Part shown: one piece after another, positions 7,373 through 14,625 of the stretch
Numbering within the stretch: the stretch's first letter is position 1
How the letters are laid out: the number at the start of each line of letters is the position of its first letter
From: an uncultured Oscillospiraceae bacterium
GTDB lineage: Bacteria; Bacillota; Clostridia; Oscillospirales; Oscillospiraceae
Assembly: GCA_934597585.1 (NCBI GenBank)
Contig: CAKTSA010000005.1
Coordinates: forward strand, 1-64,000
Direction of reading: 5' to 3'
Length of the DNA: 64,000 nt
Program-made: the position numbers and the translations under genes
Notes under the pieces: model-generated
The model's database searches: none
What the model was told of the DNA's origin: nothing
The model's input: the letters and a program-made list of their open reading frames with translations, nothing else

Positions 7373-8035
7373 CAGGCCCTATAAGGGCCTATTACGGACG
7401 AAGCCCCTTAAGGGGCCCGAAAGGTCTGCCGACCGCATTCCTTTTTCGGGCTACCCCTTAAGGGGTTTTTATTTATGCCTTGGGATTCTTACTACCCGTA
7501 AACGGGTCTATAAATTCCTTTATGCTGATTTGGTCAGACATTTTGTCCTCCTCCAGCTGATTCTGTATGTATGCCTTTATCGCTTTCTTGTTTCGGCCTA
7601 CTGTATCCACAAAATAGCCTCTTGCCCAAAAGTGCCTGTTCCCGTACTTATACTTCAGGTTGGCATGTCGGTCAAATATCATCAGGCTGCTCTTTCCTTT
7701 CAGGTATCCCATGATCTGCGATACACTGTACTTCGGTGGGATGCTTATCAGCATGTGGATGTGGTCTGGGCATGCTTGTGCTTCTATGATTTCTATGCCC
7801 TTTTGCTGGCATAACTTCCGCAGTATAATCCCTATGTCCTCTTTTATTTTTCCATAAATCTCCATCCGTCTATATTTCGGCGCAAACACTACATGGTATT
7901 GACAACGCCAGCTGGTATGTTCTAAACTACTTACATCTACTTCTTTCATGAATTAGTCTCCTTGTTTTTGTAAGTTTTGGTCGGCAAACCTCATCCTTAC
8001 TCTAACTCGGAGACTTTTTCTTGTCTACTTCTCCC
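7373..8035 (-). mobile_element. Solo IS200/IS605-family insertion sequence (approximate ends)
   Basis: A tnpA-only element, visibly more A+T-rich than its flanks. Downstream of tnpA (left side here) lie three palindromes: AGGCCCTATAAGGGCCT (7374-7390), GCCCCTTAAGGGGC (7403-7416) and ACCCCTTAAGGGGT (7453-7466). A small hairpin GGTCGGCAGACC is also present on the minus strand, with a partner-like GGTTTGCCGACC upstream of tnpA around 7980. Sub-terminal hairpins rather than terminal inverted repeats are characteristic of this family. The exact cleavage sites cannot be fixed by eye and no TnpB is present. Confidence 0.55.
7473..7949 (-). CDS. tnpA: IS200/IS605-family transposase TnpA (Y1 HUH)
   Basis: 158 residues, near the usual 140-155. 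A Y1-type HUH single-strand transposase. Visible are the N-terminal YHVVFAPKYRR strand, the metal-binding HUH motif as HIHM in ACPDHIHMLISIPPK, and the catalytic Tyr in the C-terminal helix (AIKAYIQNQ). The ATG follows AAGGAG at nine bases. The gene appears intact, so the element may still be active or mobilisable. Its lower G+C than the neighbours fits transfer. Confidence 0.92.
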   Translation of the reverse strand: MKEVDVSSLEHTSWRCQYHVVFAPKYRRMEIYGKIKEDIGIILRKLCQQKGIEIIEAQACPDHIHMLISIPPKYSVSQIMGYLKGKSSLMIFDRHANLKYKYGNRHFWARGYFVDTVGRNKKAIKAYIQNQLEEDKMSDQISIKEFIDPFTGSKNPKA

Positions 8036-8097
8036 CTCGCCATAGGCTTTTTTCTCCCCCCGGCAGAGCCGGGGGTTCTCTTTTGTAACCAATATGA

Positions 8098-8131
8098 AGA
8101 GGAGACGGTTCACTGGACCGTCTCCTCTTTG
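8098..8131. terminator. Hairpin across the stop codon of the PAS/HTH regulator
   Basis: The stem GAGGAGACGGT / ACCGTCTCCTC encloses the stop codon of the minus-strand gene. There is no clear T-tract on either side. A second GC-rich palindrome at 8056-8075 (CCCCCGGCAGAGCCGGGGG) lies beyond it and has a T-rich right flank. Confidence 0.45.
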
Positions 8132-8739
8132 ATCTCCTGCAGGTATTTGTACAGCGTGGGCTGGGCGATGTGCAGCAGCTGGCATACGGTGCCCACGGCG
8201 CCCCGGGCGCCGAAGATGCCCTTGTCATTCAGCCGCTTGATGAGCCGCAGCTTGGCCTCCTTGCTGTCGATGTCGGCGGGCTTCATGCGGGATATCTCCG
8301 CCAGGATCATCTTCATCACCACGTCATCCAGGGTGTCCTGCTCCGGCTGTACCCGGGCCACGGCGGGCCGGTCGCCGATGAAGGCATCCAGCAGCTGCTG
8401 GAGGTTCACATAGGCGCTGATGTCCTGATTGACGCACAGCACGTAGTCCAGCCGCCCCGCCGCGTCCCGGAAGAACAGGGACGAAGACCGCAGGGGCGTG
8501 CCCTGGCGGCTGAAGCTCTTGTAGCCGGTGGTGTAGTCAAAGCCCTCCATGGCCCGCTGTCGGGCCACCATCTCCATGGCGGGCAGCAGGTCCTGCTGGC
8601 CCACGGCCCGGCCGGTGATGTGGCCCTGGGCGATCCAGATGATGAAGCCCTCCCTGTCATGGAGCACCACCTCCGTCTCCGGCCCCATCACGTGGGTGAG
8701 GAAATCGCAGAATTTGATCAAAAGTTTCTCCCGTTCCAT
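8110..8739 (-). CDS. YheO/DauR-type PAS-HTH transcriptional regulator
   Basis: 209 residues from MEREKLLIKF. An N-terminal YheO-like PAS domain (about 1-115, FCDFLTHVMGPETEVVLHDREGFIIWIAQGHITGR) is followed by a linker and a C-terminal DauR-like helix-turn-helix (about 150-205, RLNDKGIFGARGAVGTVCQLLHIAQPTLYKYLQEI). Family members act as ligand-responsive DNA-binding regulators of amino-acid or other catabolic genes. The gene is divergent from the P-loop/2-oxoacid oxidoreductase operon and their promoters overlap, so it very likely controls that operon and itself (inference). A farther upstream in-frame start would lie on the promoter and is rejected. Confidence 0.88.
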   Translation of the reverse strand: MEREKLLIKFCDFLTHVMGPETEVVLHDREGFIIWIAQGHITGRAVGQQDLLPAMEMVARQRAMEGFDYTTGYKSFSRQGTPLRSSSLFFRDAAGRLDYVLCVNQDISAYVNLQQLLDAFIGDRPAVARVQPEQDTLDDVVMKMILAEISRMKPADIDSKEAKLRLIKRLNDKGIFGARGAVGTVCQLLHIAQPTLYKYLQEIKEETVQ

Positions 8740-8775
8740 GGCGCTTCCGCCCTTTCCAGATAAGATTTTATCTAA

Positions 8776-8804
8776 ATTGTACACGCGGTTGACAGGGATT
8801 GCAA
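8776..8804 (-). promoter_or_regulatory. Promoter of the PAS/HTH regulator
   Basis: Minus strand TTGCAA (8799-8804), 17-bp spacer, TACAAT (8776-8781). It interleaves with the divergent plus-strand promoter at 8789-8817. Confidence 0.7.
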
Positions 8805-8817
8805 GACGTGTTACACT
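8789..8817 (+). promoter_or_regulatory. Promoter of the 2-oxoacid:ferredoxin oxidoreductase operon
   Basis: Consensus TTGACA (8789-8794), 17-bp spacer, TACACT (8812-8817) with TGT extended -10. It shares about 16 bp with the divergent promoter, so polymerase binding at the two should be mutually exclusive. Confidence 0.8.
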
Positions 8818-8875
8818 CCAGATTGTAGAAAATTTTTATATCAATAGATAATTTTTACATAGCGAGGTGAATACC

Positions 8876-9550
8876 ATGGCGTGGGAAGGGCTGCTGCGGC
8901 AGGGAAACATCGTCTTTCTGGGGGAGGCCGGATGCGGAAAGTCCGAGCTTGCCGTCCATCTGGCGCTGGAGCTGGCGGGGCAGGGGAGAGAGGTCCACTT
9001 CTTCGACCTGGACCAGACCAAGCCGCTGATGCGCTCCCGTGACGCGGAGGGGCTGCTGGAACAGGCGGGCGTCGCCGTCCACTTTCAGCAGCAGTGCGCC
9101 GACGCGCCCACCCAGGTGGGCGGCCTGATCCCTCTGCTGCTGGACGAGGGCAAGACCGTTATCTTAGACGTAGGCGGCAACGACACCGGCGCGAAATTGA
9201 TCGGCGGCTACGCCCACCTGCTGAAAACCGCCGACGTGTGGTTCGTGGTGAACCCCTACCGCCCCTGGTCGGCCACCACGGAGCATATCGACGGGACGCT
9301 GTCGGCCATTCTGCGGGCCTCCCGGCTGAAAATGCCCCGGTTTTTGCTGAATCCCAATTTAGGGCAGGACACCACACTGGCGGAGTATCTGGACGGCATC
9401 CGGCAGGGACTGGAGATGCTGAGTCCCTACGTCGCCGTAGAGGCCGCCGCCGTGCCCGCCGGGCTGTATGAACAGGCGAAAGGGGAGACGGCGCTGCCGC
9501 TGATCCCCATTACATCCCATATATCCGTCCCGGAAGCGGGACTTGAGTGA
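8876..9550 (+). CDS. P-loop ATPase (MinD/CobQ-like) leading a 2-oxoacid:ferredoxin oxidoreductase operon
   Basis: 224 residues. The deviant-style Walker A GEAGCGKS at 16-23 is followed by a switch-like DLDQTKPLMRSRD and a Walker-B-like VILDVGGNDTGA, as in MinD/CobQ/ParA-class ATPases. It is the first gene after a strong promoter and lies 31 bases before the ferredoxin subunit gene. That position suggests a role in assembly or regulation of the complex, but no function is established. The ATG at 8876 is preferred over a GTG nine bases upstream, because AGGTG then lies at the right distance. The protein is soluble, with no signal or transmembrane segment. Confidence 0.75.
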   Translation: MAWEGLLRQGNIVFLGEAGCGKSELAVHLALELAGQGREVHFFDLDQTKPLMRSRDAEGLLEQAGVAVHFQQQCADAPTQVGGLIPLLLDEGKTVILDVGGNDTGAKLIGGYAHLLKTADVWFVVNPYRPWSATTEHIDGTLSAILRASRLKMPRFLLNPNLGQDTTLAEYLDGIRQGLEMLSPYVAVEAAAVPAGLYEQAKGETALPLIPITSHISVPEAGLE

Positions 9551-9581
9551 GTGATATCAGTGAATTGAAGGAGGAAACACT

Positions 9582-9785
9582 ATGCCGCAAGTCACCATCC
9601 GCGCGGAGAGCTGCAAAAGCTGCGGCTACTGCGTGAAGTTCTGTCCCAAGGGCGTGCTGGCCGTGGGACACGACGTGAACTCCAAGGGCTACCCCTACGT
9701 CACGGCGGCCCATCCGGAGAACTGCATCGGCTGCGCCATCTGCGGCCGCATGTGTCCCGATGCCGCCATCGAAGTGTATAAGTAA
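9582..9785 (+). CDS. 2-oxoacid:ferredoxin oxidoreductase, ferredoxin-like delta subunit
   Basis: 67 residues with two [4Fe-4S] motifs: C11, C14, C17, C21 (CKSCGYCVKFCPKG) and C48, C51, C54, C58 (CIGCAICGRMCP). This is the small electron-transfer subunit of the four-subunit KorDABC/VorDABC-type enzyme. GGAGG precedes the ATG. The alpha subunit gene follows 12 bases later. Confidence 0.92.
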   Translation: MPQVTIRAESCKSCGYCVKFCPKGVLAVGHDVNSKGYPYVTAAHPENCIGCAICGRMCPDAAIEVYK

Positions 9786-9797
9786 GGAGGGAAGAAC

Positions 9798-10877
9798 ATG
9801 GCAAGAGTATTCATGAAGGGCACCGAGGCCATTGCCGAGGCCGCGGTGCGCAGCGGCTGCCGGTTCTTCGCCGGCTATCCCATCACCCCGCAAAACGAGA
9901 TCCCCGAATATCTGGCCCGCCGCATGCCGGAGGTAGGCGGCACGTTTGTCCAGGGCGAGAGCGAGGTGGCCTCCATCAACATGGTCTACGGCTCCGCTGG
10001 TACCGGCACACGGGCCATGACCAGCTCCAGCTCCTGCGGCATCAGTCTGATGAGCGAGGGCATCAGCTTCTGCGCCAGCGCGCGGCTGCCCATGGTGTAC
10101 GTCAACGTGCAGCGGGGCGGCCCGGCCATCGGCACCATCCAGCCCGCCCAGCAGGACTATACCCAGGCCACCAAGGCCAGCGGCAACGGCGGCTTCCGCA
10201 TGATGGTGTTCTCGCCCGCCACGGTGCAGGAGGCGGTGGACATGACCTACGCCGCCTTCGACTATGCCCAGCGGGATCATAACCCCGTGCTGATCCTCAC
10301 CGATGGCGTCATGGGCACCATCATGGAGCCGGTGGAGCTGCCGGAGATGCGCTCTGCCGAGGAGGTAAAAGCGCTGAAGGATGCCCTGCGTGCCACCTCC
10401 GCCGTGGGCCACGACTCCACCAGGGAGCCCCGGGGCATCGTGGCGGCGGGCCGCTGGTCCACGAAGGATCAGGAGCAGGCCTGCCGGGAGATGGAAGCCC
10501 TCTACGACAGCTGGAAGAAGGACGTACAGGTGGAGACCCTGTTCCTGGAGGACGCGGAGATCGTGCTGACCGGATACGGCATCTGCGGCCGTATCGCCCG
10601 CAGCGCGGTCAAGCTGCTGCGAGCCGAGGGCTACAAGGTGGGCTTCATCCGCCCCAAGACCCTCAATCCCTTCCCCTATGATACCTACGGCGGACTGGAC
10701 TTCGGCCGGGTGAAGGCCATTCTGGACGTGGAGATGTCCATCCCCGCCCAGATGATCCACGACGTGAAGCTGGCGGTCATGGATCGCTGCCCCATCCACA
10801 CCTGCCTCCACGCAGGCGGCGAGATCATGGGCCGCGACGAGGTCATTCAGGCAGCCAAGGCGCTGCTGGAACGCTGA
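9798..10877 (+). CDS. 2-oxoacid:ferredoxin oxidoreductase alpha subunit
   Basis: 359 residues, typical of the alpha subunit of 2-oxoglutarate or branched 2-oxoacid:ferredoxin oxidoreductases. The N-terminal pyrimidine-like domain shows AEAAVRSGCRFFAGYPITPQ and GESEVASINMVYGSAGTG; a transketolase-C-like domain (EIVLTGYGICGRIARSAVKLLR) follows. The complex oxidatively decarboxylates 2-oxoacids with CoA and reduces ferredoxin, reversibly in anaerobes. The substrate (2-oxoglutarate or 2-oxoisovalerate) cannot be decided from sequence alone, so no symbol is given. Confidence 0.9.
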   Translation: MARVFMKGTEAIAEAAVRSGCRFFAGYPITPQNEIPEYLARRMPEVGGTFVQGESEVASINMVYGSAGTGTRAMTSSSSCGISLMSEGISFCASARLPMVYVNVQRGGPAIGTIQPAQQDYTQATKASGNGGFRMMVFSPATVQEAVDMTYAAFDYAQRDHNPVLILTDGVMGTIMEPVELPEMRSAEEVKALKDALRATSAVGHDSTREPRGIVAAGRWSTKDQEQACREMEALYDSWKKDVQVETLFLEDAEIVLTGYGICGRIARSAVKLLRAEGYKVGFIRPKTLNPFPYDTYGGLDFGRVKAILDVEMSIPAQMIHDVKLAVMDRCPIHTCLHAGGEIMGRDEVIQAAKALLER

Positions 10878-10893
10878 AAGGAGGCGCCGGAAT

Positions 10894-11646
10894 ATGGAAA
10901 AAGTCTACGCGAGAACGAAAGGCATCCGAGCCGACATGGTGTCCGGCTTCTGCCCCGGCTGCATGCACTCCACCATCATCAAGCTCATCGGCGAGGTGCT
11001 GGAGGAGATGAATCTGCTGGACAAAGCCGCCTGCGCCGTGGGCGTGGGCTGCTGCGGCCTGCATATGGATTACATCACCTACGACTATCTGCTGGCGGCC
11101 CATGGCCGGGCCTGTGCGGTGGCCACCGGCGCCAAGCGCTCGAACCCGGAATCCCTGGTGTTCACCTATCAGGGCGACGGTGATCTGGCCTCCATCGGTC
11201 TGGCCGAGACTATGTCCGCCGCCAACCGGGGCGAGAATTTCACCGTCATCTTCGTCAATAACGGCATCTACGGCATGACCGGCGGTCAGATGGCCCCCAC
11301 CACACTGGTGGGTATGAAAGCCACCACCGCGCCCAAGGGCCGGGACCCCAAGGAGCATGGCTACCCCATGCACATGTGCGAGATCCTCAATCAGCTGACG
11401 GCCCCCTACTATCTGGAGCGCACCAGCTGCAACACCCCGGCCAACGTGGCGAAAACCAAGGCAGCTATCAGGAAGGCCTTCCAGAATCAGCTGGACGGCA
11501 AGGGCTTCTCTATGGTGGAGATCGTCACCAGCTGCCCCACCAACTGGGGCCTTGACCCCCTGGAGTCCCTGGACTTCCTGGAGCAGAATATGCTGAAGGA
11601 ATTCCCCTTGGGCGTCATTCGGGATAAGAGCAGGGAGGAGGCGTGA
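10894..11646 (+). CDS. 2-oxoacid:ferredoxin oxidoreductase beta subunit (TPP-binding)
   Basis: 250 residues. CPGCMHS near the N-terminus gives proximal cluster or TPP-domain Cys residues. FTYQGDGDLASIGLAETMSAANRGENFTVIFVNN is the thiamine pyrophosphate/Mg-binding GDGD...N motif, and GMTGGQMAPTT is the usual following loop. It carries the catalytic TPP of the complex. GGAGG precedes the ATG. Its stop is followed two bases later by the gamma subunit start. Confidence 0.92.
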   Translation: MEKVYARTKGIRADMVSGFCPGCMHSTIIKLIGEVLEEMNLLDKAACAVGVGCCGLHMDYITYDYLLAAHGRACAVATGAKRSNPESLVFTYQGDGDLASIGLAETMSAANRGENFTVIFVNNGIYGMTGGQMAPTTLVGMKATTAPKGRDPKEHGYPMHMCEILNQLTAPYYLERTSCNTPANVAKTKAAIRKAFQNQLDGKGFSMVEIVTSCPTNWGLDPLESLDFLEQNMLKEFPLGVIRDKSREEA

Positions 11647-11648
11647 AT

Positions 11649-12194
11649 ATGGAACGGAATCTGATGGTAGCCGGCTTCGGCGGACAGGGCGTCATGACCC
11701 TGGGCAAGTTCCTGGCGGAAGCCACCTGCGACAGTACGGATAAAAATGTTACGTTCTTCCCCTCCTACGGCGCGGAGCAGCGGGGCGGTACCGCCAACTG
11801 CTACGTGGTCATCTCCGACGACGACATCGGCGCACCGTTGGGCGACAGCATGGACGACCTCATTGTCATGAACGATCCCAGCCTCAACAAGTTCCTCTAT
11901 AAGCTGGTGCCCGGCGGCACGCTGTTCATCAACAGCTCCATCGTCACCAGCGAGATCACCCGCCAGGATGTGAAGGTGGTCAAAGTTCCCGTCACCGAAA
12001 TGGCTTTGGAGATGGGCAATGCCAAGGTGCTGAACATCATCATGCTGGGCGCTTACGTGGGCTATACCCAGGTGGTGCCGGAGGATGTGGTGTGGCAGAC
12101 CATTGAACACAAGCTGGGCAAAAAGCCCAAGCTGCTGCCCCTCAACAGGCAGGCTTTCGAGGCTGGCCTGAAAATTGGCAAAGAGGCCCGGTAA
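11649..12194 (+). CDS. 2-oxoacid:ferredoxin oxidoreductase gamma subunit
   Basis: 181 residues with the family signature N-terminus LMVAGFGGQGVMTLGKFLAEA and SYGAEQRGGTANCYVVIS. The ATG at 11649 is chosen over an overlapping GTG at 11643, because GGAGG then lies about ten bases upstream. This is the last gene of the operon: P-loop protein, delta, alpha, beta, gamma, then a terminator. Confidence 0.92.
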   Translation: MERNLMVAGFGGQGVMTLGKFLAEATCDSTDKNVTFFPSYGAEQRGGTANCYVVISDDDIGAPLGDSMDDLIVMNDPSLNKFLYKLVPGGTLFINSSIVTSEITRQDVKVVKVPVTEMALEMGNAKVLNIIMLGAYVGYTQVVPEDVVWQTIEHKLGKKPKLLPLNRQAFEAGLKIGKEAR

Positions 12195-12216
12195 GCGGCA
12201 ATAGATTTCTTGATAC

Positions 12217-12261
12217 GAAACAGAGCCCTGTGGATGTTTCTCCACGGGGCTCTTGTGTTTC
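12217..12261 (+). terminator. Terminator of the oxidoreductase operon
   Basis: A long hairpin with outer GAAACA / TGTTTC arms, inner AGAGCCC / GGGGCTCT and TGTGGA / TCCAC pairing, starting 22 bases after the gamma-subunit stop. Confidence 0.7.
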
Positions 12262-12335
12262 ATTGAATCATTTGGTAAACTGGTAAAGAGAGCGTGAAAA
12301 AAATCACAGAATAAACATATCTGGAGGACTTCCCT

Positions 12336-13559
12336 ATGAAACAACTGAACCGCTGGGTCTACGCCATCGTGGGCGTGATCGTGCTGCTGTTCGCCGGTCT
12401 TGTCTACGCCTGGAGCGTGCTGAGCACCCCCATCGCCGCCGAGTTTACCAGCTGGACCAAGGCGCAGCTGAGCCTGACCTTTACCATCGTCATGATCCTG
12501 TTCTGCATCGGCTCGCTGCTGTGCGGCCTTCTCAGCGGCAAGCTCAGCGCCAAAATGTCCGTCCGCATCGGCGCGGTGCTGTTTCTGCTGGGCTTCTTTC
12601 TGGCCAGCCGCACCCAGTCGGTGGCCATGCTGTATGTTGGCTTTGGCGTGCTGTGCGGCCTCAGCTCCGGCCTGTGCTACAACGCCGTTATGAGCACCAT
12701 GGTCCGCTGGTTCCCCGACCGTCCCGGCCTGATCTCCGGCGTGCTGCTGATGGGCTTCGGCGGCGGCAGCTTCATCATCGGCAAGCTCTATCAGGCCTGG
12801 ACCCCCGACTGGATCGGCGGCTGGCGCGTCAGCTTCGTGGTGCTGGGCATCATCATCTTTGTGGTGCTGGCCATCTGCTCCTTCTTCTTTGTGGCCCCCG
12901 GCGCGGACTTTGTGGCCCCTGCCGCCAAGGGCGGCAAGACCGCCGTCAAGGCGGCGGGCCGGGATCATAAGCCCCTGGAGATGGTGAAAAAGCCCACCTT
13001 CTGGCTGTATTATGTCTGGGCCATCGCCGTCAGCGCGGCGGGCCTCGCCCTGATCTCCCAGGCCAGCGGCGTGGTGTGGGAGGCCAGCGCCGACCAGACC
13101 GCCTCCTCCGTGGCCACCATCGTGGGTCTGATCTCCATCTGCAATGCGCTGGGCCGCGTGCTGTTCGGCGGCATGTATGATAAGTATGGCCGCAAGGTGT
13201 CCATGCAGCTGGTGAACGTGCTGTTCATCATCACCGCCGTGGTGCTGATCCTGGCCCTGAGCACCCGCAGCATCGTGGTGGTCATCATGGGCTTTGTGCT
13301 GGGAGGCCTGGCCTATTCCGGCGTGACGCCCACCAACTCCGCCTTCTGCCGGGCCTATTTCGGCCCCGGCCACTATCCGGTGAACTTCCCGCTGATCAAC
13401 AGCAACCTGATCTTCGCCAGCTTCGGCAGCACCATCTCCGGCGCACTGTTTGACGCCAGCGGCTCCTATAACGCCACCTTCTTCCTGATCATCGGCCTGG
13501 CCGCGGCGGGCATCCTGTGTTCCCTGGGCATTTCGGTGTGTGACAGAAAGAACAAGTAA
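12336..13559 (+). CDS. MFS transporter, OxlT-like (oxalate/formate antiporter family)
   Basis: 407 residues with about 12 hydrophobic segments, beginning LNRWVYAIVGVIVLLFAGLVYAWSV, the typical start of OxlT-like carriers. MFS loop motifs are visible: GLLSGKLSAKMSVRIGAVLF in loop 2-3 and GGMYDKYGRKVSM in loop 8-9. It sits in the cytoplasmic membrane and exchanges or imports a small carboxylate. The substrate is unknown, and the neighbouring 2-oxoacid oxidoreductase operon suggests a carboxylic acid (inference). GGAGG precedes the ATG. Confidence 0.85.
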   Translation: MKQLNRWVYAIVGVIVLLFAGLVYAWSVLSTPIAAEFTSWTKAQLSLTFTIVMILFCIGSLLCGLLSGKLSAKMSVRIGAVLFLLGFFLASRTQSVAMLYVGFGVLCGLSSGLCYNAVMSTMVRWFPDRPGLISGVLLMGFGGGSFIIGKLYQAWTPDWIGGWRVSFVVLGIIIFVVLAICSFFFVAPGADFVAPAAKGGKTAVKAAGRDHKPLEMVKKPTFWLYYVWAIAVSAAGLALISQASGVVWEASADQTASSVATIVGLISICNALGRVLFGGMYDKYGRKVSMQLVNVLFIITAVVLILALSTRSIVVVIMGFVLGGLAYSGVTPTNSAFCRAYFGPGHYPVNFPLINSNLIFASFGSTISGALFDASGSYNATFFLIIGLAAAGILCSLGISVCDRKNK

Positions 13560-13580
13560 GGAAAACCCGATCATGTGCTG

Positions 13581-13666
13581 TGTAGGGGCGGCGTCTTCGA
13601 CGCCCCGCGCATAGATCGGAAGCTTGACATAAAACGAACGGGCCGTTGAGGATGCCGGCCCCTACA
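13581..13666. repeat. 86-bp MITE-like element with TGTAGGGGC termini
   Basis: Terminal inverted repeats TGTAGGGGC (13581-13589) and GCCCCTACA (13658-13666) flank a non-coding core, with an inner GGGGCG / CGCCCC hairpin. Confidence 0.5.
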
Positions 13667-13679
13667 AAAGCTTTTTCCT

Positions 13680-13709
13680 GACTCCCGCGCATCGCGCGGG
13701 AGTTTTTCT
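13680..13709 (+). terminator. Terminator downstream of the MFS gene
   Basis: A perfect ACTCCCGCGC / GCGCGGGAGT stem with an ATC loop, followed by TTTTCT. Confidence 0.85.
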
Positions 13710-13720
13710 CCAAAATCTCC

Positions 13721-13749
13721 TTTACAAACCGTATAACAGCGTGTATAAT
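13721..13749 (+). promoter_or_regulatory. Promoter of the XRE regulator
   Basis: TTTACA (13721-13726), 17-bp spacer, perfect TATAAT (13744-13749). Confidence 0.8.
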
Positions 13750-13810
13750 TTACAAGCTGTATTCGGTCGAAAACGGCAAAAGAAAGAGGAAATAAGGGAG
13801 AGAGAGCAAC

Positions 13811-14464
13811 ATGGCAACTGATTTTTCCCGTACCCTGTCCCTGCTGCGGCAGGAGGCGGGCATCTCCCAGCGGAAGGCGGCCGCCGCGCTGGGGATATCC
13901 CAGGCGCTTTTAAGCCACTATGAAAACGGCATCCGCGAGCCGGGTCTGGCCTTTGTGACCCGGGCCTGCGATTTCTACCACGTGTCGGCGGACTATCTGC
14001 TGGGCCGCAGCTCCAGCCGTGACGGCAGCATCATCGAGGCGGCGGAGCTGTATGACGCCAGCGATGAGAAGGGCACCCTGAAGGGCAGCATCCTGGCCAC
14101 ACTGCAGAAGAAGCTGGTGGTCAACACCACCGGCGTTCTGTTCGACCTGCTGGGCAGGTGGGGCGACCGGGCGGCCATCACCGCCGCCGGCGACTATCTC
14201 AGCACCGGATTGTATACCCTGCTGCGGCACTTCTACCGCCACTCCGGCGGCAACGAGGACTTCTTCGCCATCCAGGCGGTGGACTTTGACGCCGGCGTGA
14301 TCGATGCCGCCATGCTCCGCAGCCGGGCTGCCTATCTGCGGGCCCTGTCCGCCGCGGACAAGCTGCCGGAGCTGAACTCCGACGCCCTCACCGCCGCCCC
14401 CGGTCTTGGCCAGAGCACCGCCCAGGTGGTCCACAATGTGGACGAGCTGGCGGGACGGCAGTAA
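13811..14464 (+). CDS. XRE-family helix-turn-helix transcriptional regulator
   Basis: 217 residues. The N-terminal HTH_3 domain (about 8-65) is clear: LSLLRQEAGISQRKAAAALGISQALLSHYENGIREPG, ending in FYHVSADYLLGRS. The remaining roughly 150 residues form a helical domain with no recognised family and may sense a ligand or mediate oligomerisation. It is transcribed alone from a strong promoter, and repeat elements follow. The target is unknown. Confidence 0.88.
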   Translation: MATDFSRTLSLLRQEAGISQRKAAAALGISQALLSHYENGIREPGLAFVTRACDFYHVSADYLLGRSSSRDGSIIEAAELYDASDEKGTLKGSILATLQKKLVVNTTGVLFDLLGRWGDRAAITAAGDYLSTGLYTLLRHFYRHSGGNEDFFAIQAVDFDAGVIDAAMLRSRAAYLRALSAADKLPELNSDALTAAPGLGQSTAQVVHNVDELAGRQ

Positions 14465-14473
14465 AGGCACTTC

Positions 14474-14530
14474 AAAGGCCCCCTCTGAGAGGGGGCTGTC
14501 ACCGAAGGTGACTGGGGGAGAGAATTTGAG
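14474..14530 (+). repeat. Palindromic intergenic repeat, copy 1 (GGGGGAGAGAA family)
   Basis: A unit of the form AGGCCCCCTCTGAGAGGGGG-CTGTC-stem-GACTGGGGGAGAGAA: a strong GC hairpin, a second small hairpin (GTCACC / GGTGAC) and a conserved purine tail. It may also terminate the XRE gene. Relatives lie at 14537-14593 and 52882-52942. Confidence 0.7.
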
Positions 14531-14536
14531 ACTTTT

Positions 14537-14593
14537 ATTCTCTCCCTCCGTCATGACCTGCGGTCATGACACCTCCCTCACAGAGGGAGGCTT
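14537..14593 (-). repeat. Palindromic intergenic repeat, copy 2 (inverted)
   Basis: Read on the minus strand it has the same plan: GCCTCCCTCTGTGAGGGAGG, then GTCATGACC / GGTCATGAC, then GGAGGGAGAGAAT. With copy 1 it makes a tail-to-tail inverted pair just upstream of lepA. Confidence 0.65.
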
Positions 14594-14625
14594 ATCCTGA
14601 CACTTCCTCAAGGAGGCTTTACGAT

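Noticed and set aside
8056..8080. GC palindrome followed by TTCTCTTTT as a plus-strand terminator
   Set aside because: No plus-strand gene ends nearby; it may belong to the insertion element end or the regulator's 3' region, so it is only noted.
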